From NCBI GenBank assembly GCA_023955635.1, contig JAMXHR010000002.1:647235-711234 (forward strand): a DNA stretch of 64,000 bases, in the 5' to 3' direction. Numbering within the stretch: the first letter of the stretch is position 1; each line of letters starts with the position of its first letter. The notes below the pieces were generated by a model that was not told where the DNA came from, did not search any database, and saw only the letters and a list, made by a program, of their open reading frames with translations. Positions 56,848 to 64,000 of this stretch are shown in pieces. Source of the DNA: Methanosarcina sp. ERenArc_MAG2 (GTDB lineage: Archaea > Halobacteriota > Methanosarcinia > Methanosarcinales > Methanosarcinaceae). Position numbers and translations under genes: made by a program.

Positions 56848-57782
56848 TGAATTTTCTCATCACGGACTTTCATGCCAAATGAAAAAAGAAAAAGAGGATA
56901 AAAAGAGACGCAAAAATTGCTGAAAAAGCCAAAAGTGAAAAAACCAAAATCCTGTAAAGGGCAAATAAAAAACTAAAAATATCTGAGAAATACTTCTTTT
57001 CAATATTTTCTCTTCAGTCTCAATTTTCTTTCTTTTTTACAGCCTGTTTTCGGCGGTCGACATTAAAAATTAGAACATTTTTCCGATACCGTTTTTGAAT
57101 ATTAGCTAACTATATATTGGGTTTAAAGTTGGTTAACGTGTGGCTCAACTCCCACGACATATATAAGTACTGAATCATTTTTTCATTGAAGTTTTGTATG
57201 AGAAATTAACAATTGGTCATATGTAAACCTACAACTGCACACAATTATGGAGCATCATTTCAAAATCGCCATCAGTAAATCTATTGAAAATTAATTGTCG
57301 ACCTGCCGAATGTAGGTTACAGGGCCGCCAGACAAGCTGGCGGAGGCGTTTATATTTAGTTATAAATAAAAATGAGTCCCCCGTCGTCAAGGAAATTATT
57401 TATCAGACCGGACGATGAATTCTCTCCATAATTATTCTATAGTACTCCGGGAACAAGATTAATTAACTGGTTAGAAGTTGTTATTTTCTTAATCATAGAA
57501 GAATAAAAAACTCTAAAAGTTCATTTGCCAAGGTTAAACTGATCTCTCATGAAAATCCACGTCCTCCAGCACTCTGCCCCTAACACTCTCGACAATCGAA
57601 GAATACACCAGAACTAAAAACCCCCCATTGAGTCAACCCGTTTTTACAAAATTACAAATCCACTTTCGTTTTTCGAGCAATTATCAAAAACGATAGTGAT
57701 GAATTGGTTATATTTAAGTGCCCTCTGCAGAAAGTTAGATCTAATATTTTTCAAATTTACCTTTATGCCCCATCTGTTTCGT
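56848..57782. other. Intergenic region with a GC-rich hairpin
   Basis: About 935 bases with no supported gene. The first 100 bases probably include the right end of the IS110 element. A CCGCCAG-ACAAG-CTGGCGG hairpin lies at 57325-57343. TATA-like words near 57110 and 57165 are compatible with a small RNA, but none could be defined. Confidence 0.35.
57325..57343. repeat. GC-rich hairpin
   Basis: CCGCCAG and CTGGCGG form a 7-bp stem with loop ACAAG in an otherwise AT-rich stretch. It may be part of a small RNA, a terminator or a REP-like sequence. Confidence 0.45.
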
Positions 57783-59479
57783 TTATTTATGTATTATTCC
57801 TGCTGTTTGATCACCCTCGGAAATTTTAGTACCCTCAAAAATATTTATGGATTTATTATCATACATTGCTTTCAAAGATTCTATAAATATAGACGTATTG
57901 CTCGAGAAATTGTTCTCTCCTTCATTTCCCATTGAATGGGTATAACTTATGAATAAATAAGACATAAGAATAATCATAACCAGAGCAACAGCGCAAAAAA
58001 CGGTTTTGATATTCCTGGTTCTTTTCCTTTTTTCAGCCCTTTTTTTGTTTCCAGGTAGCCTGAACCTTGAATTTCATCCAGATTTTTCGCTTCTTCTTCG
58101 TTTAGCTTTAAAATAAAGTCATTACCTTTTAGATTAACCAGATCCTCGATCAGAGTTTTGAGAAGGATTTTTCCCTCGGTTTTTGGCTTTGAAGGTGCTT
58201 CACTGGCAATAAATTTTACAAAATTAATCTTGTCTGAATATTCTAAGAGTTTTAGTGCTTTTTTAACTCCTTTCTCAAAAGAGCTGTACTTAGAATCTCT
58301 TCTAGAATTCTGTGCCCACTCGTTATCTAAATGGTTTGGAGGTAAATTCACCCGTGAAGTCTTATTAAAGAGCAAATTGAACAAATCTTTGTTATGTTCT
58401 TTATGCATAGTTAGTACAAGATCTGCAATGAGGTCTTCAATATATATATTCCTTGAGAGTAATATTTTATAACAATCTTTCCTGCATTCTGGCGATTCAA
58501 TTTTGCTATAGATATTTGTGAGAACTTTTCTAATATTGGGATCGTTTACATCAGTGGCTTTTTGGACCAATCCCTGAAATATTTCAACTTTCTCTATATC
58601 ATCAAAGTTGTCTAAAATTGAATTCGATGAACTGCAATAATAGAATGAGTCACTTAATATCTTTTTTACAACAGGGCTTACGGAATCTGACCTGGTTTTA
58701 CTTCCTTTTGAATAAGAAGTTTTACCTTTAAAGAATTCTTCACCCAACTCTTTATAAAAATTCCAGGATCCCGATTTAGTAAATTCTTGGAACGTCCCGT
58801 TTTCTCCGATCTCAAAATCCGGATTTGGTTTGATGAAACTAATAGAAACGTCAGCTTCTGAAGGATATTGTGAAACATCAAAAACAAATGTAAATCTGTG
58901 TCTTAATATGGTAATTAATTTAAGGATAAGGGAAAGCCCACTACTGAGTTCTGAAATCTTGACAGATACTTTTTTGCGAGAACGAATCTTGCCTGCTGTA
59001 TATTCTAAAACTTCTTTTTCTATCGGGGTCTCTTTAATATATTTAAAGTCCCCTTCCTCCCAAAATCCAACTAGCTTATATTTCTTCACGTCAAGATTCT
59101 CTACCTCAAATTTAACTCTCTCATAGAACTGCTTTAATAACTGAATATCAGAAACAATCTCATCCTGCAATGGTAAATTTTTGTAGACCTGGATGAATAC
59201 GACTCTTTCTTCTCTTCCATTCTCAGCCTTTACACTCAAACTGCACCCAAAAATGAGTTCATTCTCTTTTGATTCCAGGTAAAATGCACTTCTTTTTGTA
59301 TCAAGCTGCGTTGCCAGTTCAGTGTAGTGTTCAAAAAGTGTATTGCCTTTTAATAGCTGGCCCGTTGAATTATATATTCCATAGTCTGAGTTATGGCTGG
59401 CATTGGAGAGGTGGAAAAAAGCAAAGTTCTCCGGAGTTTCATCACGACGATTAGAAGCTGAATTTCCCAATTTCTCCAA
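57783..59479 (-). CDS. Unknown protein of the tubulin/GTPase operon, C-terminal membrane anchor after a frameshift
   Basis: The main frame (57974-59479) gives 501 residues. It has an N-terminal mixed alpha/beta region (FAFFHLSNASHNSDYGIYNS, KNELIFGCSLSVKAENGREE), a middle region LSSGLSLILKLITILRHRFT and a helical C-terminal half. No family was firmly recognised; the place beside the GTPase suggests a GTPase-associated adaptor. The last residues, KPFFALLLWL, are out of frame. A one-base shift in the A7 run near 58050 instead gives KKRAEKRKRTRNIK, the helix TVFCAVALVMIILMSYLFIS and an outer tail to 57783. A basic stop-transfer plus helix makes this the more likely true end. The start overlaps the GTPase gene by 29 bases. 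Confidence 0.6.
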
Positions 59480-60875
59480 CCCTCCATGGATTTATTTTTG
59501 GATATTCCCGCTGCATTTCTGGATTCTCACTTTCCATAGTGAGAGGTTTCATGGTTGCATCCACACTGACCGTGTACATGTAGATCGGCATTTGATATGC
59601 CATATTTACAATTTCCTTGAATGTGGTAATCTCGCAGAACAGATCATATATTTCATGCTCTATATCCCTGGCTTCTTTTGAATCCTCCATTATCTTTGAA
59701 AGATCCTTGAACATGTCAGTCTTGGTCACCACAATCGCGTACGACTTTTCATTCCCGAATATATTGATGATATCTGAGTAGTGACCGAAGAGTTTTGTCA
59801 AATTTGTTTTGCCGCCAGTATGGTAGTCAACGATATGGTCTCCATCTACCAGGAAAATGATTTTCCCTGCACTTTCAAATCTTTTATATACATGGGCAAA
59901 AGTGACTTTCTCTACAGCCTCTGCAAATTCATTTTTATGATTATCTCGCAGGTTTTTTATAAAATCTATATTTCCCATATTCTGTTCCAGTGTGGGAACG
60001 TCTATATTGAAACGTTTGTTGAGTTCTTTAATTATTGTCCCATATTGCGTGGGATCAAAATTTTTTGTATGTTCTCCCCCATAGTCGACAAATGTCATTC
60101 CTATAGGTTTAACTCCTTTTTTGCCTGATAACAAATATATTGCAAGATCTGTCTGGAGGTTGCTTCTTGGAAGTTCTCCCTTCTCTATATCTGCAAGCAT
60201 ATTTTCAATCTTTAAACTTTCTTTGTTTTTTTCCGACACGATAATTTCTTTTCTCTGGCCCCCTAAAACAGTTACAAACTGATTGTAGAATGCCAGCAGT
60301 AACAATGTTTTTCCGGATCGTGAAGGCCCATACACAAATACATCATAAGCCTTTATACCGCGAATGGTCTTCGTAAGAAGGAAAGAAAACGCAAATAATG
60401 TTCCTAGCAAAATCATAAATTCAAAAAGCTTGTTCGAACCACTTGACATGAACTCCGGTTCTTGAGAAGACCACATAATCTTAATCAAAGCCAGGATTAG
60501 ATACAATGAGGTAAATACAACAAAAATCTTGATGAATCGACGTAAATACATTGCAAGCCTGTCAAAGCGATTATTATAATAGGAATAAAAACTTAAGTAC
60601 CCACCTTCCAACATTCCAAACACAAATCCGTCAATACGTAAAAACCCGCTTACGTAAAAGACGTACACAAACGGCAAGAACACTGCAAGTAAGAAAATTC
60701 CCCGATTCTGGAGCGAAACTCGAGAATCATCCCAATCGCACTGAAAATAAAGGATGCGACGAAAAAGCTGAAAGTGAGTTTTATGTACCATCCCGTATCT
60801 GATAGCCAGTAGGGCATACTCATATATAAAAAATAAGGGATAGGAGAACCCCCAATAAAACCAAAATGATTTCAA
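59451..60875 (-). CDS. Membrane-anchored GTPase
   Basis: A 474-residue protein. About four membrane helices lie in the first 170 residues (YPLFFIYEYALLAIRYG, GIFLLAVFLPFVYVFYVSGF, FIKIFVVFTSLYLILALIK, FEFMILLGTLFAFSFLL). The rest is a cytoplasmic P-loop GTPase: G1 VYGPSRSGKTLLLL near 180, G3 MTFVDYGGEHTKN near 265 (DxxGE), and G4 AIVVTKTDMF near 385. The domain recalls the GTPases found in multi-gene regulatory or conflict operons, with long inserts between motifs. It is 14 bases downstream of the tubulin-like gene and overlaps the third gene, so the three are one operon. Confidence 0.8.
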   Translation of the reverse strand: MKSFWFYWGFSYPLFFIYEYALLAIRYGMVHKTHFQLFRRILYFQCDWDDSRVSLQNRGIFLLAVFLPFVYVFYVSGFLRIDGFVFGMLEGGYLSFYSYYNNRFDRLAMYLRRFIKIFVVFTSLYLILALIKIMWSSQEPEFMSSGSNKLFEFMILLGTLFAFSFLLTKTIRGIKAYDVFVYGPSRSGKTLLLLAFYNQFVTVLGGQRKEIIVSEKNKESLKIENMLADIEKGELPRSNLQTDLAIYLLSGKKGVKPIGMTFVDYGGEHTKNFDPTQYGTIIKELNKRFNIDVPTLEQNMGNIDFIKNLRDNHKNEFAEAVEKVTFAHVYKRFESAGKIIFLVDGDHIVDYHTGGKTNLTKLFGHYSDIINIFGNEKSYAIVVTKTDMFKDLSKIMEDSKEARDIEHEIYDLFCEITTFKEIVNMAYQMPIYMYTVSVDATMKPLTMESENPEMQREYPKINPWRVGEIGKFSF

Positions 60876-60889
60876 AAATCGTATGATTT

Positions 60890-63800
60890 CTATTGATTTT
60901 CAAGCTTCAAGGCCTCCTTTAATGACTTCGTTTCATAAAGGCTCTTGATCTCCTGGGGAATTTCCTCTATCCTTTCATTGTTTGCAATCTTTCCTGCTGC
61001 TTCTGAGCTTAAGAGGGCGTTTCGAGTTATGTATTCTCCGTCCTGAAGTTTCAGGACATGATGCAGTATATTTTCCTTATTCCTTGCATAAATTTCCCAG
61101 TAACCTCCTCCGGCTACCAGGGGATAAATGTTGTCAAGAAAACTTGATGCGGCAAAAAAGGTCAGAGCAATCTCCCAGGGTTTTGTATGCCCATGGGGAG
61201 TGAGCAGGGAATCATTAGGTTTTTTCAAAGACAGGCTCTGATTTATATCTACGCTGATCATGCTCCTCATGAGTTCAGAACGTACATATCCGGAAGTGGA
61301 TGATACAACTAAAGCAGCTTTTCCAAAAGTCCATCTTTCGGTATCTCCGATTGAAATTTTTAAAGAATTTACTCCAAGTTTCCTACTTTCAAACAGATCC
61401 TGGTATGTGGATTTTGCAAGGTTTATGAGCTTGTCAAGTTCTAATTTTCCGTTTTTATCCATATCAAGGTTGCCCATATCAGGATTGGCATTCGTATCCG
61501 ATTTGCCTTCCACAAGAGATAGGATCTGGGGGTTAACACTTCCAAATTTGGTTTTGTATATGCCTTTTTTTGTTCTTTTTCCGGCTTCGATTTTTTTATT
61601 GATTATCTCAAAATGTTCATGGAAATACTCATAATGCAAATTGAAATTTTTTCGGCTTGAAAATGTTTCTGTGTTGGCGGCATCGACTTCAACAAGCATA
61701 GCATACTGCAGTTGCTTTTCTTCGATTTCTTCATTTATATCTTTAATATATCTATTTAAATCTTCCATATTAGTGAAGTAATTAGCGGCTTTTAAATGGA
61801 GTTCTTTCAGATCTTCTCGCAAAAACTGCCTGATTTTTACCCTATCATCGGATGCAAATATCCGATCCAGTTTATCACTATCTATATTATTTATATTCAA
61901 ATCCGCAAATACTGAATTACAAATTCTTTCTCGAAGCACTTCAACCTTTTTAATTAGATCAATGGTTAAAAAATTTCCAGGTATGACAATATTAAAGGGT
62001 GTATCTATGCGAATAGCCCAGTACTTTATATTTGATTTTATATAATCTTCTTCTTTCCCAGCATGTTCATTATATTTTTTAATTAGTTGCTTTCTCTTTC
62101 CCAATATAAGTGCACGCAAGCCGCCCTTTTCAACTTCTTTTATCTTACTTTTATAATAATAATAATTGGTAACGGAATCAATAAACCTGCTTAAGCTTTC
62201 AAGATCGTATTCGTTGTCTTTTGAGATAGCCTCAATTTCCATTCTAATATCTTTAGTACCAGCAGACAAAAACCAGCTATTTTTATCGTTCCCTCTAACT
62301 TTTCCAGTACTTAATTTATCTATATACCGATCTAATGTTTCTTTCAATTTTTGTTCATTATCCGGAAGGTATTTGATATTCCTGTTGATTTTTGCATAGG
62401 ACTCAAGGTCAAGATCAATATCATTTAATTTATCCTTGATCTTTTTGTCGATCTCGATGGGCAGGGAGTTTAGCTCGGCCATTTTCTGCTCGGTCGGCTT
62501 CAGTTTCATGTTCAGAGTTTGGATTTCCTGATTCTTAGTATTCAGTGCTCCAAGAAGAGGAGATATATCCCTTTTCCCTTTTAGGATATTAATCATTACA
62601 GACCTGCAATCTTCATTCTCAACAGCCGCAACCCGCTTAAATAAAATCGCATTTTTTCTTAGAGTATCCAGGGCTTCCGGAATCAAACGGAACAATTTTT
62701 TATCGATTTCATCTTTGAGCTTATCTTGAGCAACGCCTTGAGCGAAATTATTAACTCTTGAAATATAGGATATCAAGTCGTTATAAGTTCCAATTTTATC
62801 AAATTGAATCTCTGAAACGTTGTATTTAATAAATTCCTCTATTTGTTCCACACTGTGATAATTAAGCAGTTTTGCGATGTTGTTTGTCCATACTTTCTCA
62901 ATATTCCTATACTCCGTTTTTATGAACTCAAAGACTTCCATCGTTGGAGTGGATTCTCCACTGATATTGAACCTGATAAGGAGACTTTCAATAATCTCGT
63001 TTACATCTTTCCTGACAGCATCGATCTCTTCTAGTTCGTGAATAATCTGGCTGTACTGCTCTTTTAATTCCCTAAGCTCTTCTACAGGGTATTCGATTAC
63101 ATGTGAATCGGCAAAAATAAAAGAAGAATAGGATTTTCTTGCGTCACTCAGGTTAAGATCACTTCTTTCTATATGGAAGAAGTTAGTGAGAATCTGCGGG
63201 AAGACAGAATCAAATTCATCTACTTCTTCTAGCTCATACTGTCCATTGGTATACTCCGTAGGACCCAGAGATGTAAATATTACATGATCAAAAAGTCTCT
63301 CATCGTGAGACACATTTAAGTATTCAAGCTCTGTAAGAGAAATAGCAGCATTAAGCTGTTCTTTTTCTCCTTCTTTTGTTGTTGGAAGCACTGCAAAGAG
63401 ATAAACTGCATCATCCCGTTTTTCCTTGATATATCTTGCAAGGTCTATGAACATGCCTGAGCCAGTACCTCCACCGATCCCTACTATGATGGCTGTAACT
63501 CCTGGATTTGAAAAGGTCGGGAACCCATTTGCCTGTCCTTCACTCAAAACTTTATAAAGAATAGCTTTTGAAACGGCTCTTCTGCGATGCACACCACCCC
63601 CAAAATCATCCATAATGAAGTGATCAATACGTTTCAGGTCTTGGAAAGTAACTCCATTGTTTTCGGGATCATTCAACCACCACGTTTTGATCGATTGGGA
63701 TCTTTTTATGCTTGCTGAAACTGCAGCGCTGGTTAAATCGGATATATGTGTAATATTTGCAAGGTTTGGTAGATAGTAGGACTTAAACTCGATATTTCCC

Positions 63801-64000
63801 GCTCCCTCCAAATTATCTACTTTCTCCATTATTTTTGTTTCCCACCGCTGATCTTCTGCAGATTCATTGGCATCCGTATCCATCGTATAAATCTTAAGCC
63901 TGTTCACATCACTGGAGTAGTAGTGGAGTAACCAATCGTGATTGCATATTTCACGAGCAAGTTTTTTTCCGCATCCTCCCAAACCCACAATTGTGAGGTT
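60890..64000 (-). CDS. Tubulin/FtsZ-like GTPase (partial, N-terminus off window)
   Basis: At least 1036 residues; the frame is open to the window edge, so only a few N-terminal residues are missing. The first strand and G1 loop read NLTIVGLGGCGKKLARE. The tubulin signature loop is AIIVGIGGGTGSGMFIDLAR about 170 residues later, then VYLFAVLPTTKEGEKEQLNA. After roughly 300 residues a very long helical, partly coiled-coil part follows (ELREL KEQYSQIIHELEEI-type, many Lys/Glu heptads), far larger than FtsZ or CetZ. It resembles the tubulin-like (Tubulin_2) proteins of bacteria. It probably polymerises with GTP and uses the long region to bind partners such as the GTPase encoded downstream. Confidence 0.82.
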   Translation of the reverse strand, partial: NLTIVGLGGCGKKLAREICNHDWLLHYYSSDVNRLKIYTMDTDANESAEDQRWETKIMEKVDNLEGAGNIEFKSYYLPNLANITHISDLTSAAVSASIKRSQSIKTWWLNDPENNGVTFQDLKRIDHFIMDDFGGGVHRRRAVSKAILYKVLSEGQANGFPTFSNPGVTAIIVGIGGGTGSGMFIDLARYIKEKRDDAVYLFAVLPTTKEGEKEQLNAAISLTELEYLNVSHDERLFDHVIFTSLGPTEYTNGQYELEEVDEFDSVFPQILTNFFHIERSDLNLSDARKSYSSFIFADSHVIEYPVEELRELKEQYSQIIHELEEIDAVRKDVNEIIESLLIRFNISGESTPTMEVFEFIKTEYRNIEKVWTNNIAKLLNYHSVEQIEEFIKYNVSEIQFDKIGTYNDLISYISRVNNFAQGVAQDKLKDEIDKKLFRLIPEALDTLRKNAILFKRVAAVENEDCRSVMINILKGKRDISPLLGALNTKNQEIQTLNMKLKPTEQKMAELNSLPIEIDKKIKDKLNDIDLDLESYAKINRNIKYLPDNEQKLKETLDRYIDKLSTGKVRGNDKNSWFLSAGTKDIRMEIEAISKDNEYDLESLSRFIDSVTNYYYYKSKIKEVEKGGLRALILGKRKQLIKKYNEHAGKEEDYIKSNIKYWAIRIDTPFNIVIPGNFLTIDLIKKVEVLRERICNSVFADLNINNIDSDKLDRIFASDDRVKIRQFLREDLKELHLKAANYFTNMEDLNRYIKDINEEIEEKQLQYAMLVEVDAANTETFSSRKNFNLHYEYFHEHFEIINKKIEAGKRTKKGIYKTKFGSVNPQILSLVEGKSDTNANPDMGNLDMDKNGKLELDKLINLAKSTYQDLFESRKLGVNSLKISIGDTERWTFGKAALVVSSTSGYVRSELMRSMISVDINQSLSLKKPNDSLLTPHGHTKPWEIALTFFAASSFLDNIYPLVAGGGYWEIYARNKENILHHVLKLQDGEYITRNALLSSEAAGKIANNERIEEIPQEIKSLYETKSLKEALKLENQ

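Noticed and set aside
57705..57740. CTCTGCAGAAAGTTAG resembles one end of the 252-bp MITE
   Set aside because: Only about 12 of 16 bases match and no partner end was found nearby.
63980..63997. ACAATTGTGA-like word near the right edge, similar to the sulfur-island palindrome
   Set aside because: It lies inside the coding sequence of the tubulin-like protein (Thr-Ile-Val) and lacks the outer TC/GA symmetry; probably coincidence.

Overview
The window is from a methanogenic archaeon of the genus Methanosarcina or a very close relative. The evidence is a full-length gene for the chromosomal protein MC1, two archaeal aIF1A genes, four CxxC-x17-CxxC zinc-ribbon genes, PGF-CTERM/PKD surface protein architecture, an archaeal-style GspE/TadC pair, AT-rich intergenic DNA with BRE/TATA-like promoters, and GGAGGTGA-type ribosome binding sites. 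An in-frame amber codon inside a transposase also fits a pyrrolysine-using Methanosarcina.

Layout. 0.4-3.7 kb: two TPR proteins flanking a HAD hydrolase. 3.7-10.7 kb: a mobile-DNA-rich stretch with an ISAzo13-like element, at least four MITE-like elements, two related lipoprotein genes (one destroyed by a MITE) and an aldehyde dehydrogenase lacking its catalytic cysteine. 11-14.7 kb: a duplicated three-gene block, aIF1A + CxxC + CxxC, in which both aIF1A genes appear to start at CTG and all four CxxC genes carry the same hairpin over the Shine-Dalgarno site. 14.9-31.6 kb: housekeeping and accessory genes (SMR transporter, methyltransferase, MC1, PfkB kinase, PspAB-HtpX, an ABC exporter, GNAT, YwbE, CsbD, LemA-DUF2207) and a broken acyltransferase. 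31.8-33.9 kb: two IS1-like elements. 34-38.5 kb: a GspE-type ATPase gene with several frameshifts plus its TadC partner. 39-41 kb: a radical SAM/SPASM enzyme preceded by two tiny peptide genes, a candidate RiPP locus. 41-43.5 kb: a PKD/PGF surface protein. 44.2-54.9 kb: a thiE pseudogene, then a sulfur island (CysE-MIP18 fusion, CysK, a Cys-rich HTH regulator, IscS, IscU, an E1-like enzyme, NadA, tRNA-Cys, MetY, MetX-CBS). In it a TCACAATTGTGA palindrome recurs in front of cysK, iscS and the tRNA-Cys/metY unit. 55.4-56.9 kb: an IS110 element with a candidate bridge RNA. 57.8-64 kb: a three-gene operon of a tubulin/FtsZ-like protein, a membrane-anchored GTPase and a C-terminally anchored unknown protein, running off the right edge.

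How the genes work together. The sulfur island links cysteine synthesis, desulfuration into Fe-S clusters, homocysteine synthesis and tRNA-Cys. The shared palindrome and a regulator with a cysteine cluster suggest one sulfur or Fe-S responsive regulon. The aIF1A/CxxC block looks like a translation or RNA-binding module under leader-RNA control. The tubulin/GTPase/anchored-protein operon looks like a self-contained cytoskeletal or conflict-type system and is the best candidate for an undescribed system.

Caution. More than fifteen genes are interrupted, and nearly all interruptions are one-base changes in runs of A, T, C or G. Some may be assembly errors rather than biology. Claims resting on substitutions or on insertions with target-site duplications are safer than those resting on frameshifts.
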